Assembly: GCA_003139995.1 (NCBI GenBank)
Contig: PLIC01000179.1
Span: 790 to 51,437, forward strand
Origin: Candidatus Acidiflorens stordalenmirensis
GTDB lineage: Bacteria > Acidobacteriota > Terriglobia > Terriglobales > Acidobacteriaceae
Direction: 5' to 3'
DNA: 50,648 nucleotides
Shown here: positions 8,903-17,583 of the stretch, piece after piece
How the letters are laid out: each line of letters starts with the position of its first letter
Position numbering within the stretch: position 1 is the stretch's first letter
Notes under the pieces: generated by a model
Databases searched by the model: none
What the model was told of the DNA's origin: nothing
Seen by the model: the letters and a program-made list of their open reading frames with translations, nothing else
Translations under genes and position numbers: made by a program

Positions 8903-9172
8903 GTGAGATCGAATCTGGTGAATGAGCTTCGGCATGTTGACGCGGCTCTTTCCGTTCTTGGCAAGTTGGGCGGCGGGAGTTCCCACGCGAAACCGAGGCA
9001 CACTGTGTCAGCCTCGGCTCGTAAGCGGATCAGCCTCGCGCAGAAAGCGCGATGGGCAAAGGCAAAAGGTCACGCGCCGAAACCCAAGCGCACCATGTCA
9101 GCATCAGCCCGCAGGAAGATCGCGGCGGCACAAAGAGCGAGATGGGCGAAGGTGAAAGCGCAGCAGAAGTAG
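8903..9172 (+). CDS. Small Lys/Arg-rich protein with duplicated SASARxxI-AQxARWAK motif
   Basis: About 89 residues. After a helix (LVNELRHVDAALSVLG) come two near-identical basic motifs, SASARKRISLAQKARWAK and SASARRKIAAAQRARWAK, each followed by Lys-rich linkers. Small proteins with this tail are common in Acidobacteriota, and the composition suggests nucleic-acid binding; that function is inference. The start is uncertain: GTG 8903 fits the domain but has only a weak AAGG nearby, and TTG 8837 is also possible. It abuts the methyltransferase fragment, so its N-terminus may itself be a junction product. Confidence 0.5.
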   Translation: MRSNLVNELRHVDAALSVLGKLGGGSSHAKPRHTVSASARKRISLAQKARWAKAKGHAPKPKRTMSASARRKIAAAQRARWAKVKAQQK

Positions 9173-9214
9173 GCTGCTCAGAGCCGGACAGGCGTCACAT
9201 CGTCAACCTTCTGT

Positions 9215-9308
9215 TCAGCGTGTACGGAACACATTATCAATCTTTCGCATGATCCGCTCGGCCCACTGAACGGCGGCGGCGACCATGGACTCGGTCCTCG
9301 GGCTGAAA
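9215..9308 (-). pseudogene. C-terminal remnant of a paralogue of the 10217-10453 gene
   Basis: Read on the minus strand, the segment encodes SPRTESMVAAAVQWAERIM then RKIDNVFRTR and stops at 9215-9217. It is clearly related to the tail of the gene at 10217-10453 (SPRTDKLIEASIQWAERIM then QKIDGVFGKYNGDG). No upstream part is visible, so it is a stump. The two related tails flank the HNH-like gene as a direct repeat of about 60 bp. Confidence 0.6.
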
Positions 9309-9314
9309 CGGCTG

Positions 9315-10211
9315 TCATCTCTTTCCAGGAATCCGCCGAAACGTACTTGGGTGGCCTGAGTATATCCAGCTTTCTTTTTCCTCTTCCCCAGAAATCTTCG
9401 CGGCTTTCTCTGTCATGTCCCGCAAGTCTTCTTCCCTAAAAAGCCCAGTGCTGGGCTCCTCTTGACTTGTCGCTCCTGACTTAACCTGTGATTCTGTGCG
9501 GAAGTCTACTGGATATGCTGTGTTAATCGGATTGACGCATAGGTGCAAATCTACCAGTCCAGAAAAGTCGAAGGGGTATTGCGCCCACTGATGAATGGGA
9601 GTGAGTCGGTCGTCCGTCAGTTCCCCCTGAAAGGAAATCACCGTCCCGAGGGGCCAGAACGTGAATTCCGAAACAACGTGTGTCCCTTTCGTATCGATGT
9701 GGGCGGACACGCCTGAGTTGCGACTGGTTCTTGCGTTGGATGCAAACACGTAGATTGCTATGTCGCGTGGAATGGCGGTGTTCAACCGGTTCCTGATGAA
9801 TGGCGCGACCCACTCGTTGGTTCGCACGAAATTGGGGCCATTCGCAGTCACGAATTGAAGCATGACTTGCTTCAGAATTGCCAGCGGACGTTTGATCCCG
9901 AGGATAGAAGTTCGATGGCATTCCCGTATATCTCCAATTCGTTCTGCGATCCGCCGAACCAAGTCGACGTATGCTCCACCGTACTTGCTTCCGTACCTGT
10001 TGTTGCAGCCTTGGCACAAGCTGCGGAAGTACAGACCCCGCTGAAAATCCTGAGATGATGTCCACTCCAGTAGGCCAGTCTTGCTGCTGCGTTCGTCGAC
10101 CTTCATCAAAAGCAAGGGGCAGTCGTTGAACGCGCTTTCGGGAGGAATGTGCTCTCTTGTCAACTTCCCGTATCTGTTGCACAGCCAGCAATGGCCTTCA
10201 GGAGCGGGCAT
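9315..10211 (-). CDS. HNH-endonuclease-like zinc protein, function unknown
   Basis: A 298-aa protein. Its N-terminus has a zinc-finger-like HNH layout: Cys8-x2-Cys11, then EHIPP with His21 and, after a spacer, Cys66-x2-Cys69-Asn70. This matches the fold of HNH nucleases found in defence and mobile elements. The remaining 220 residues are not recognised. It follows the small gene at 10217-10453 by only 5 bp, so the two are probably one transcript. AGG lies upstream of the ATG. The context of a methyltransferase fragment and duplicated remnants fits a mobile or defence locus, but no activity can be asserted. Confidence 0.65.
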   Translation of the reverse strand: MPAPEGHCWLCNRYGKLTREHIPPESAFNDCPLLLMKVDERSSKTGLLEWTSSQDFQRGLYFRSLCQGCNNRYGSKYGGAYVDLVRRIAERIGDIRECHRTSILGIKRPLAILKQVMLQFVTANGPNFVRTNEWVAPFIRNRLNTAIPRDIAIYVFASNARTSRNSGVSAHIDTKGTHVVSEFTFWPLGTVISFQGELTDDRLTPIHQWAQYPFDFSGLVDLHLCVNPINTAYPVDFRTESQVKSGATSQEEPSTGLFREEDLRDMTEKAAKISGEEEKESWIYSGHPSTFRRIPGKR

Positions 10212-10216
10212 ACTAC

Positions 10217-10453
10217 CTATCCATCACCATTGTACTTTCCGAAAACGCCATCGATCTTCTGCATGATCCGTTCGGCCCACTGGATGCTCGCTTCAATCAG
10301 CTTGTCCGTCCGTGGGCTCCCCTGTGGAGTCCCGAACAGGTCGTCCGCCGTCTGCATGTGCAGGCTCGCAAGAATCGCTGCCATGATTCCAATCACCCGT
10401 TTTCGACCTTCGTCCATTCGCGAAGGATAGCATATTCGCCGTTTGTTCGCCAT
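10217..10453 (-). CDS. Conserved small protein (WAERIM motif), unknown function
   Basis: About 78 aa from ATG 10453; TTG 10498 or ATG 10417 are alternative starts. Sequence features are a basic N-terminus (EGRKRVIGIMAAILASL), a middle region with DDLFGTPQGSPRTDKL, and a helical tail ASIQWAERIMQKIDGVF. Related tails occur as a remnant at 9215-9308. Proteins of this sort are scattered in Acidobacteriota without assigned function. It lies directly upstream of the HNH-like gene. Confidence 0.5.
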   Translation of the reverse strand: MANKRRICYPSRMDEGRKRVIGIMAAILASLHMQTADDLFGTPQGSPRTDKLIEASIQWAERIMQKIDGVFGKYNGDG

Positions 10454-10498
10454 GTCGCGTAGGGCCAGCAATTTCGGCCTTACAAGCGGGGCATTCAA

Positions 10499-11135
10499 CG
10501 GGTGAACCTCGACGAGGATGTGCCCGCCAGACTGGTCACAAAGGGCTCCAACAGAGATTGAGACTAATGTTCGGACTGAGCCCTACCAGCAGCCGAAGGT
10601 CCGCAGAACGGTCAGATACCCAACGCTGGCGGCTCAAATCCGCCTCTGGGGTCAGGGAGTAGTGGAATACGAGGGATGCGGCGGGTAACTGGCAATCTGT
10701 ATCGAAACGGTAGGTCGGGCGGCTTCGGTGCATTGCAAGCCCCCGCATAGAACCACCGTCTCGCAAAGCCCGAAGCAGATCGCGGCGAGGTGTGGTGTCC
10801 CCTTCTATCTACGAGTCTTTCAATCTTTCAATCACGTCTGCCACTAGTTTCTCCGGGCCGAGCATCCGCCGGAAACCGCGCCGTTTGGCTGCTGTGCGGA
10901 AGCGACTGTCCGCCTCTCCACAGCTCTGCGGTTTTCGCGGCTGGTATTCGTGGAAAACCAAGTTTGAGAACTTGGTATCTGCGAAACCGCGTGCATCCGC
11001 TGTACGTGATGGGAGCCTCTGGCCCGAAGGCGTCCAGTGCAATGATTGCACGGTTGCTGCAGGTCACGGTGATTGAGGCAGGTCAAACCGTCGGTAGCAC
11101 ATTGGTAGCACGGAAACTGCTGGTAGCGATATAAG
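10499..11135. other. 637-bp region without a convincing gene
   Basis: No open frame here has good start context or recognisable homology. One minus-strand frame (10809-11051) ends in a protein-like stretch (EKLVADVIERLKDS) and could be the stump of a lost gene, but the evidence is thin. The region directly adjoins the 3' end of tRNA-Val, a common integration site, although I find no duplicated tRNA end in the window. Confidence 0.4.
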
Positions 11136-11212
11136 TGGTGGGCAGTGCAGGACTCGAACCTGCGACCTCCTGCTTGTAAGGCAGGCGCTCTAACCAACTG
11201 AGCTAACCGCCC
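11136..11212 (-). tRNA. tRNA-Val (anticodon TAC)
   Basis: The minus strand folds as a complete 77-nt tRNA. The acceptor arm is GGGCGGT paired with ACTGCCC, followed by discriminator A and an encoded CCA. The D arm contains AGCTCAGTTGGTTAGAGC. The anticodon arm is CCTGC-CTTACAA-GCAGG with anticodon TAC, and the T arm has GGTTCGAGTCC. The anticodon reads GUA-type valine codons. Confidence 0.93.
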
Positions 11213-11314
11213 GCTGGGCGCGGATGCGAGCACGGCGGGTTTCCGCCGCTCGCGAAAAAACTTCTGCAAAACTTATGCTGAGGATACTGGACGCTTCCCT
11301 TCCCGGTCAAACCA

Positions 11315-11477
11315 GTGTAGTGTCCGGCAAATTCGCGGCATAAATTTGGGTTGTCATCCTGGCCCTGAGCGGAGCCGAAGGGGAAAGACCGATGCATTGC
11401 GCATTCGAATCCATAGTCCTTTGCTTCGCTCAGGATGAGAGTGTGGATTTATGCCACGAACTTGCGGGACACTACAC
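11315..11477. repeat. 163-bp element with 31-bp inverted arms enclosing an R1 repeat
   Basis: The arm at 11315-11345 (beginning GTGTAGTGTCC and ending GGCATAAAT) is inverted at 11447-11477 with about 28 of 31 positions matching. Between them lies a full R1 repeat (11353-11439), itself bounded by GTCATCCTG and CAGGATGA. The nested structure resembles a MITE or hairpin element. The right arm lies just upstream of the HpnK-like gene. Confidence 0.7.
11353..11439 (+). repeat. Dispersed repeat R1, full-length copy
   Basis: About 87 bp starting GTCATCCTGGCCCTGAGCGG and ending GCTTCGCTCAGGATGA. It matches the copy at 40459-40550 over both ends, with a variable centre, and its two ends are inverted relative to each other. 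Related sequences are widespread in intergenic regions of environmental bacteria. Confidence 0.75.
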
Positions 11478-11540
11478 CAGATCCAAACGATGCTGAACTC
11501 ACCGGCGCGGCTGGCACACTTTCGCTGCTACACTCTCTTT

Positions 11541-12479
11541 GTGCGAAAGTTAATCGTCAACGCCGATGATTTTGGTCTGACCGCAGGAGTGAATCGAGCC
11601 ATTGTGGAAACCCACGCCGGTGGAGTCGTATCGTCGGCGACATTGATGGCCAATGGCTCTGCGTTCGAGGACGCGGTGACTGCAGCGCGCTCGGCGCCGA
11701 ATCTCTCCGTGGGATGCCACGTGGTATTGGTGGACGGAACGCCGGTGTCGCCACCGGACGCGGTGGATACATTGCTGGCGATTCGCTCGGCAGAGCCGGG
11801 CAAGTTCTACTCCAGCCTTTCGGCCTTCGCCACGCGCGCCATGTTGGGAGGCTTCGATCGCGATCAACTGGTCGCGGAGATCACTGCGCAAATAAGGAAA
11901 ATTCAATCCACCGGTCTCCAGGTCACTCACCTCGACACACATAAACACGCCCACATCTTTCCCGAGATTCTGGTGGCTCTGCTGCGAGCCGCGCGGATTT
12001 GCGGCGTGCGCGCGATCCGCAATCCGTTCGTTCCCGTAAAAGCGATGCCAGCGCGGCTGTTCAAACACAAGCGAAATCTCTGGAAGCGATATGGCCAGGT
12101 GCGTATGCTGCACACCTTCTCCGGGCAATTCCTTCAGCGGACGGAGCGCGCTGGACTGCTTACGCCCGACGGCATGGTGGGCGTGATCGAGACCGGGTCG
12201 GTCGATAATCCTGGGGACAGTTCCGGCTATAATTCCCTGCTGCGCCAGACGGTCGCCGGCCTGCCGGATGGAACGTGGGAGTTAGTCTGCCATCCCGGCT
12301 ACAACGACGCCGACTTGCGCGCGGCGCACACGCGATTGCTCGATTCTCGCGAGGAGGAGCGGCGTCTGCTGACCTCGGCGGAACTGCGGCGGTTTCTGGA
12401 GGAGCAGAAGATCCGGGTCATCGGGTATCGAGAGTTCGTACAAAAGTCCGCAGAAAAGTTCGTGGAAATCCGGCCCTGA
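11541..12479 (+). CDS. YdjC/ChbG/HpnK-family carbohydrate deacetylase
   Basis: A 312-aa protein of the YdjC family, metal-dependent deacetylases acting on N-acetylated sugars. Members near hopanoid genes are named HpnK. The family opening KLIVNADDFGL holds the metal-binding Asp pair. His residues for the metal site appear in VGCHVVLVDGTP and in THLDTHKHAHIFP, and the late block VCHPGYND is also conserved. GTG 11541 is preferred because homology starts right there; ATG 11490 is an in-frame alternative, and neither has a clear ribosome site. No hopanoid genes are visible nearby, so the substrate is unknown. Confidence 0.82.
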   Translation: MRKLIVNADDFGLTAGVNRAIVETHAGGVVSSATLMANGSAFEDAVTAARSAPNLSVGCHVVLVDGTPVSPPDAVDTLLAIRSAEPGKFYSSLSAFATRAMLGGFDRDQLVAEITAQIRKIQSTGLQVTHLDTHKHAHIFPEILVALLRAARICGVRAIRNPFVPVKAMPARLFKHKRNLWKRYGQVRMLHTFSGQFLQRTERAGLLTPDGMVGVIETGSVDNPGDSSGYNSLLRQTVAGLPDGTWELVCHPGYNDADLRAAHTRLLDSREEERRLLTSAELRRFLEEQKIRVIGYREFVQKSAEKFVEIRP

Positions 12480-12596
12480 ATGACGATAGGAAGGTGCCGA
12501 AAGTGGTGCTTCCCTCGTTACTGTGCGGGCTGACTTTGTAATGTCGCGGCGCGCCAGAGGGCGGTATCATCGCATCAACAGAAACGAGGATAAGGC

Positions 12597-13268
12597 ATGG
12601 CTGACCATCAATCCGAACCTCGCCTTACTGTGGACTTGCCGGTGCGGATATGGGGAATGAGTGCGGACGGACGCCCCTTTTCCCAGCATGCCCGCGCTCA
12701 GAACATCAGTTCGGAGGGCGCGCTGATCTCCGGAGTCGAGAGCGAACTGAAAGTGGGCGACATGATCGGAGTGCAATGCGAGGAGAAAAAAACGCGCTGC
12801 ACGGTGATCTGGGTGATGAACACCGGCCCGGTCAAGAAAAATCAGGTGGGAGTGAAGTTGGTCGCCGACCAGGAGTGCCCGTGGAAAAACTATCTTTCAC
12901 TCGACGGCGCGACGGTGACGATTGGGGCCTCCAACCGCCGGCGCTATCACCGGCATAAGATCGCGTTTCCGCTGGAACTTCGCGACGAGCGCGTCAACGC
13001 ACCGCTCCGCATCAATGCCACCGACGTGAGCGGCAATGGATGTTACGTCGAGAACATGCTGCCTCTGCCGGCCGGAACTGTGTTGCGGGTGGATTTCTGG
13101 CTGGACTCGGAGCATATCAATATCACGGCGGTGGTGCGGACGTGCGATCCGGGCGTGGGCAATGGAATCGAGTTCACCGGGATGCCCGCCGCCACCAAGG
13201 AACGCACGCAGGCCTACCTGGACGCGATTGACCCGCCGAGGGGAGTCTCGCACCCAAAGCCGGAGTAG
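12597..13268 (+). CDS. Protein with two PilZ domains (c-di-GMP receptor candidate)
   Basis: A 223-aa soluble protein with two PilZ-like halves. The first (residues about 8-105) starts RLTVDLPVRIWG and has the NISSEGALIS turn. The second (about 112-215) has RRRYHRHKIAFPLEL, which fits the arginine-rich c-di-GMP motif, followed by ATDVSGNGCYV matching D/N-x-S-x-x-G. The second domain is therefore the better candidate for ligand binding. GAGGATAAGG just upstream of ATG 12597 is a good ribosome site. It converges with hemD, separated by 11 bp. An HD-GYP phosphodiesterase at 36 kb could act in the same signalling network. Confidence 0.85.
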   Translation: MADHQSEPRLTVDLPVRIWGMSADGRPFSQHARAQNISSEGALISGVESELKVGDMIGVQCEEKKTRCTVIWVMNTGPVKKNQVGVKLVADQECPWKNYLSLDGATVTIGASNRRRYHRHKIAFPLELRDERVNAPLRINATDVSGNGCYVENMLPLPAGTVLRVDFWLDSEHINITAVVRTCDPGVGNGIEFTGMPAATKERTQAYLDAIDPPRGVSHPKPE

Positions 13269-13279
13269 AGTTCTTCGAA

Positions 13280-14101
13280 CTATGCGGAAGCTTCTGCGTA
13301 GCGGGCGAGGACAATCGCCCGAATCAATCCACCCATCGTGAATTCGCGGGCCTCGATTGCGGCCGGCATCTGCAATTCGCCGAGCGTCGCCGAAGTCACC
13401 GGACCAATCGAAGCAAACTGGACATGCTTGAGAAAATCTACGCCGAGTGAGCCTGGCTTGACGTTGCCGAGCAGTTCGGCAAAGTTTTTCGCGGTGGAGG
13501 AACTGGTGAAGGTCACGATGTGCGGGCGGCGCGCCGCATTTTTCATCAGCGCGCGCAGGCGCGCGCGCGATCTCTCGGGCACTGCGGTTTCGTAAGCTTC
13601 GACCACATCGACTTCGGCTCCGGCCGCGCGCAGCTCTTCTGGAATCACGTCGCGCGCGACTTTGGCTCGTATCAGCACGACGCGCTTGCCGTTGACCTTA
13701 TCGCGCAGGCCCTTCACGACAGACTCGGCGACGTATTCGTCCGGAACCATCTTGACCTTCAGCCCATGCTTCACAATCGCCTTTTTGGTCGCCGGCCCGA
13801 TCGCGGCGATCTGGAGATGCTTGAGATTCCGCCGCGTAATGCGAAGTTTCCGGACGCGTTCCCACATCGCTTCGACGCCATTGGCGCTGGTGAGTATGAC
13901 CCAGTCGTAAGTCTTTATATTTTTCAGGGCATCGTCGAGTGGCCGGTACGATTGCGGCTTGCGAATCTCGATGAACGGGATTTCGATTACCGATGCGCCC
14001 AGGCTGCGCAGGCTGGCGGAAAGGCTGCCAGCCTGATGGCGGGCGCGCCCGACAAGAATCCGGGTTCCGGCGAGGGGATGTTTTTCGTTGGGCCTGCGCA
14101 T
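13280..14101 (-). CDS. hemD: Uroporphyrinogen-III synthase
   Basis: A 273-aa protein of the HemD family, which closes hydroxymethylbilane to uroporphyrinogen III. Sequence divergence in this family is high, but the typical pieces are present: TRILVGRARHQAGSL at the N-terminus, DWVILTSANGVEAMW, IAAIGPATKKAI, VVLIRAKVARDVIPEELRAAG, VTFTSSSTAKNFAELL and FASIGPVTSATLGE. Its place downstream of hemC supports the call. The 147-bp gap to hemC contains a heptamer array and an R1 half-copy, so transcription coupling may differ from that of the upstream genes. Confidence 0.92.
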   Translation of the reverse strand: MRRPNEKHPLAGTRILVGRARHQAGSLSASLRSLGASVIEIPFIEIRKPQSYRPLDDALKNIKTYDWVILTSANGVEAMWERVRKLRITRRNLKHLQIAAIGPATKKAIVKHGLKVKMVPDEYVAESVVKGLRDKVNGKRVVLIRAKVARDVIPEELRAAGAEVDVVEAYETAVPERSRARLRALMKNAARRPHIVTFTSSSTAKNFAELLGNVKPGSLGVDFLKHVQFASIGPVTSATLGELQMPAAIEAREFTMGGLIRAIVLARYAEASA

Positions 14102-14107
14102 GGGGAC

Positions 14108-14149
14108 AGCTCTTGGCTCTTAGCTTTCGGCTCTCAGCTTTCAGTTCTC
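14108..14149. repeat. Array of six imperfect heptamers upstream of hemD
   Basis: Six consecutive 7-bp units such as AGCTCTT, GGCTCTT, AGCTTTC and GGCTCTC run from 14108 to 14149, ending 6 bp from the hemD start codon. The word resembles that of the array at 39226-39295. Confidence 0.75.
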
Positions 14150-14189
14150 ACACTTTCCTGCTATGGGTTAGGCTCCGGCCACTAACAGC

Positions 14190-14228
14190 AGGTCCTTCCC
14201 CTTCGACTAGCTCAGGGTCAGGATGACA
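14190..14228 (-). repeat. Dispersed repeat R1, half copy
   Basis: A 39-bp segment beginning AGGTCCTTCCCCTTCG and ending GGTCAGGATGACA is the reverse complement of the left half of R1. It lies between hemC and hemD. Confidence 0.75.
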
Positions 14229-14248
14229 GGTTCTTGATAGACGATCTT

Positions 14249-15199
14249 TCATGGTTGTTGCGGCAGAGCAAAGCCTTCGCCGTAGACTTCTTCGAGAATA
14301 ACATCGCCGCCTCGACGGAGAAGGGTTTCGCCGACTTCTTCGCCCAGGCGCACGGGGTCGTCGCCCTCGCGGGTTTCGCGCAGAACTGTGGTTCCATCGG
14401 GACGGGCTACGAGCGCGTGCAGGCGGATGCGGCCTTCCGTTGCTCCTGTGAAGACGGCTTCGGCGAAGGCTCCGATGGGAACCTGGCAGCCGCCGCCGAG
14501 TTTACGGAGCAGGGCGCGCTCGCAGGTGGTGGTAGCGCGGGCGGCAGCGTCGTCAAGAAAAGCGACGAGAACCCGCGTTGCGCTGTCACCGCTGCGAATT
14601 TCGATTCCCAACGCGCCTTGTCCGGCGGCGGGGGTCATCACTTCCGCGGGGATCACCTGGCGAACCAACTGCGTTTTGCCCAGACGGTTCACGCCGGCGG
14701 CGGCCAGAATGATGGCGTCGTAGTCGCCGGATTCGAGCTTGCGCAGGCGTGTATCCACATTGCCGCGGAGCGGGTGAGTCTGAAGGTCCGGACGAAGCGC
14801 TTTCAACTGGGCCTGGCGCCGCAGGCTGCTGGTGCCAACGTTCGCCTGCTGCGGCAGCGCTTCGATGCTCGGGAACTTCACGGAACAAAAAACGTCGCGT
14901 GGATTTTCGCGGGTGGTGATGGCGGCAATTTCGAAATCGGCGGCCAGATCCGTGGGTAAGTCTTTCAAGCTGTGCACGGCGAGGTCAACCCGGTTTTCGA
15001 CGAGGGCTTCTTCGATTTCCTTGGTGAACATGCCCTTGGTGCCGACTTTCGCGAGCGCAACGCCGGTGATTTTGTCGCCGGTGGTCTTGATGATCTCAAG
15101 TTCCACGGTATGGCCCTGAGCGCGAAGCAGGCCAGAAATGTGATGAGCCTGCCAGAGAGCGAGTTCGGAGCCGCGGGAACCGATGCGCAGGCGGGCCAT
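14249..15199 (-). CDS. hemC: Porphobilinogen deaminase (hydroxymethylbilane synthase)
   Basis: A 316-aa enzyme that joins four porphobilinogen molecules into hydroxymethylbilane. Conserved sites are [14 protein letters not shown] at the N-terminus, the catalytic Asp80 in VHSLKDLPT, the Arg-rich [11 protein letters not shown] and [12 protein letters not shown] blocks, and Cys238 in [10 protein letters not shown], which carries the dipyrromethane cofactor. Length is normal. Its ATG overlaps the hemA stop in an ATGA junction, which indicates translational coupling. Confidence 0.97.
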   Translation of the reverse strand: MARLRIGSRGSELALWQAHHISGLLRAQGHTVELEIIKTTGDKITGVALAKVGTKGMFTKEIEEALVENRVDLAVHSLKDLPTDLAADFEIAAITTRENPRDVFCSVKFPSIEALPQQANVGTSSLRRQAQLKALRPDLQTHPLRGNVDTRLRKLESGDYDAIILAAAGVNRLGKTQLVRQVIPAEVMTPAAGQGALGIEIRSGDSATRVLVAFLDDAAARATTTCERALLRKLGGGCQVPIGAFAEAVFTGATEGRIRLHALVARPDGTTVLRETREGDDPVRLGEEVGETLLRRGGDVILEEVYGEGFALPQQP

Positions 15200-16527
15200 C
15201 AGTCTTCCGGTCCTTTTTCAGGACCCTGGCCACGGATGGACTTCGAAACGGCGGATTCCTTTTCTTCGTCTTTGTTATGCAGGTTGAAAAGGCGGCGCAC
15301 AAGGTCGATGACGGTGGTGGATTCGGGATCGCGCGCAGCCGTTTTCAGGGTGCTGATGGGGGTGTGCATGATTTTGTTGACGATGCCGCGAGTCAGCGCT
15401 TCGACGGCAAGTTCCTGGTCGGTGGTCATGGAACCGAGGCGGCCACGAACGCGATCAATCTCAGCCTGGCGAATGGTTTCGAGGTGGTCCTGCAAACTGA
15501 CGATGGTGGGAACCACGTCGAGAGCCTGCAGCCGAGCCTGAAATTTTTCGACCTCGTCATTGACGATCGCCTCCGCCTTTTCGGCTTCCTTCTTGCGATC
15601 GGAGACGTGCGAAGAGACCGCTTGCTGCAGATCGTCGATGTCGTAGACGAAAATGCCATCGAGCTTATTCATCTCCGGGTCGACGTCGCGGGGAACGGCA
15701 ATATCGATGAAGAACATGGGCTTGTTGCGGCGCAGCGCCATGAGCTTTTCGCCGTGTTCGCGCCGGAAGATGAAGTGCGGCGAGCCGGTCGAGGTGATCA
15801 CGATATCGGCGCGATCGCAGGTGTCATAAAGCCGGCTAAACTCGATCGCCTGTCCGTTAAATTTTTGCGCCATCCGGATGGCGCGGTCGTAGGTGCGGTT
15901 GGCGACAAAAAGAGAGGCGGCGCCGTGCGCGAGCAGGTGCCGGGCCGCCAACTCGCTCATCTTCCCCGCACCCACCAGGTACACGCTCTTGCCGTTCAGG
16001 TTTCCGAAGATTTTCTCTGCCAGTTCAACGGCCACCGAAGCAATCGAAACCGAAGAAGATCCGACCGCGGTTTCGGTGCGGACGCGCTTGGCCACGGCAA
16101 ACGCCCGCGTGAGCAACTGATCCAATTGCGCGCTCACCGCTCCAACGGCGCGAGCGGTGGCGTAGGCTTCCTTGACCTGTCCAAGAATTTGGGGCTCGCC
16201 GACCACCATGGAATCGAGGCTGGCGGCGACGCGAAAAACGTGACGGACGGCCTCATCTTCGCGAAATTCGTAGAGATGACTTTCAAACTGGCCGAGATCG
16301 ACCTCGAAATACTCGCGCAGGAATTCACGCAAGTCGCCGGAGCCGTTCTGCATGTGGGCGATAAATTCAACGCGGTTGCAAGTGGAGACGATCATGCCCT
16401 CGGCCACAGCGGGATGCTCGGCCAGTTTCTTGCAGGCCTCCGCCAATCGCGATTCCGGAATGGCCAGGCGCTCGCGCACCTCGACCGGCGCGGTCTTGTG
16501 ATTGATGCCGATGAGCTGGAGCTTCAT
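15199..16527 (-). CDS. hemA: Glutamyl-tRNA reductase
   Basis: A 442-aa enzyme that reduces glutamyl-tRNA to glutamate-1-semialdehyde, the first committed step of C5-pathway haem synthesis. The start [19 protein letters not shown] is the family N-terminus, so ATG 16527 is chosen over the longer open frame. Cys50 in VSTCNRVEF is the catalytic thiol. The NADPH domain shows [13 protein letters not shown], and the C-terminal dimerisation domain follows. Both ends overlap neighbours by ATGA junctions (ccsA upstream, hemC downstream). Confidence 0.97.
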   Translation of the reverse strand: MKLQLIGINHKTAPVEVRERLAIPESRLAEACKKLAEHPAVAEGMIVSTCNRVEFIAHMQNGSGDLREFLREYFEVDLGQFESHLYEFREDEAVRHVFRVAASLDSMVVGEPQILGQVKEAYATARAVGAVSAQLDQLLTRAFAVAKRVRTETAVGSSSVSIASVAVELAEKIFGNLNGKSVYLVGAGKMSELAARHLLAHGAASLFVANRTYDRAIRMAQKFNGQAIEFSRLYDTCDRADIVITSTGSPHFIFRREHGEKLMALRRNKPMFFIDIAVPRDVDPEMNKLDGIFVYDIDDLQQAVSSHVSDRKKEAEKAEAIVNDEVEKFQARLQALDVVPTIVSLQDHLETIRQAEIDRVRGRLGSMTTDQELAVEALTRGIVNKIMHTPISTLKTAARDPESTTVIDLVRRLFNLHNKDEEKESAVSKSIRGQGPEKGPED

Positions 16528-17339
16528 GATGCGATAAACCTGTGCATTCCGCTGAAGTAGTTGGCGATCCAGGCCCCGATGGCCGCGACAAAGGCCACAC
16601 TGGCGAGCAACGCGGCGCGGCGTCCGCGCCAGCCGGTGATCAGGCGCATATACACCATCAGCAGATAGACGACCCACATCAAGACGGAAAGCAGGATCTT
16701 GGGATCGAGAAAATCAATGCGGCCGTAGGTGGATTCGGCGACCACGGAGCCCGCGATCAGGCCCAGAGTCATGAAGGGAAATCCGAGCATGAGGGAGCGG
16801 TATCCGATGTCGTCAATGACCTGGAGAGCGGGCAGCCGCGAGAACATCCCATTCGAACTCTTGGATTTCAGAGCGCGTTCTTGCATGAGGTACAGGATGC
16901 TGGCGCCAAAGCTGAGGAACAGCGCCGCGTATCCTGTGAAAATCATCAGGATATGTACCGCCAGCCAACCGTGCTTCACGGCGTTCGAGGTGAAGACGAA
17001 GGGTTGCTGACCGGTGGCGGCCACGAAGGTAAGCAGAAAAACCAGCGGAAAAATCACGATGCCCGGAGTCGTCGTCTTGTACACCATATAGGCAATCATG
17101 AAAACGACCATGATCAGAAACGCCAGCAGCGATTCCGAGTTGTGAACCGAGGCCGAAGCGAGTTGGCCGTTTTGCACGACGGCTTCGGTCAGCGAAACGA
17201 AATGAAACACCATGCCGAGGTAGGAGGCATGGAGCGCTACTTTGCCGAGGATTTCGGAGGTGCGGGTGAGCGCGACCAGCGCATAGACTAATCCCGCGGC
17301 ATAAAAAACGAGCGCAACGCGCAGCCAAATCAACGTCAT
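16524..17339 (-). CDS. ccsA: CcsA/HemX-type cytochrome c assembly membrane protein
   Basis: A 271-aa polytopic membrane protein with about eight hydrophobic segments. The homology region contains GWLAVHILMIFTGYAALFLSFG followed by YLMQE, a hallmark of CcsA/ResC/HemX proteins, which handle haem during cytochrome c maturation or influence HemA level. ATG 17339 (MTLIWLRVALVF) is preferred because the upstream extension is polar and unconserved. The stop overlaps the hemA start. HemX of this type next to hemA is common, so it could act on haem transport, HemA stability or both. Confidence 0.85.
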   Translation of the reverse strand: MTLIWLRVALVFYAAGLVYALVALTRTSEILGKVALHASYLGMVFHFVSLTEAVVQNGQLASASVHNSESLLAFLIMVVFMIAYMVYKTTTPGIVIFPLVFLLTFVAATGQQPFVFTSNAVKHGWLAVHILMIFTGYAALFLSFGASILYLMQERALKSKSSNGMFSRLPALQVIDDIGYRSLMLGFPFMTLGLIAGSVVAESTYGRIDFLDPKILLSVLMWVVYLLMVYMRLITGWRGRRAALLASVAFVAAIGAWIANYFSGMHRFIAS

Positions 17340-17583
17340 AGTTTTTGGGTGCTTCCGCAGGCTGGCGTGATACCTTTCCACCCTGCCTGGGTGATTATAG
17401 TGTGCCGGGGGAGGATGCGGGGGAAACGCGCGTCATCACAAGTGTACGTGACGGGCGGCACATGGGGCAAGGGCTAAAAACCTACCATGGAGGCACGGAT
17501 TTTGGCTGAGCTAAGGTCTGCCGAACTCCAACTCGCCCCAGACCCCTGTTGATTTTGAGGTGTGCAGTAGCGAAAATCGAGGT
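17340..17583. other. Divergent intergenic region
   Basis: This gap separates the ccsA-hem operon from the oppositely oriented orphan gene and must contain the promoter of the former. I see no confident -10/-35 pair or operator. Confidence 0.3.

Noticed and set aside
10809..11051. 80-aa minus-strand gene beside the tRNA
   Set aside because: Only its last 40 residues look protein-like; there is no start context or recognised family, so it is mentioned only as a possible remnant.
8126..11135. Integrative island with att sites ending at tRNA-Val
   Set aside because: The gene content fits, but I found no direct repeat of the tRNA 3' end and no integrase in this segment.
15277..16560. 427-aa plus-strand open frame opposite hemA
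   Set aside because: It mirrors hemA codon structure and lacks homology; hemA has every catalytic motif.
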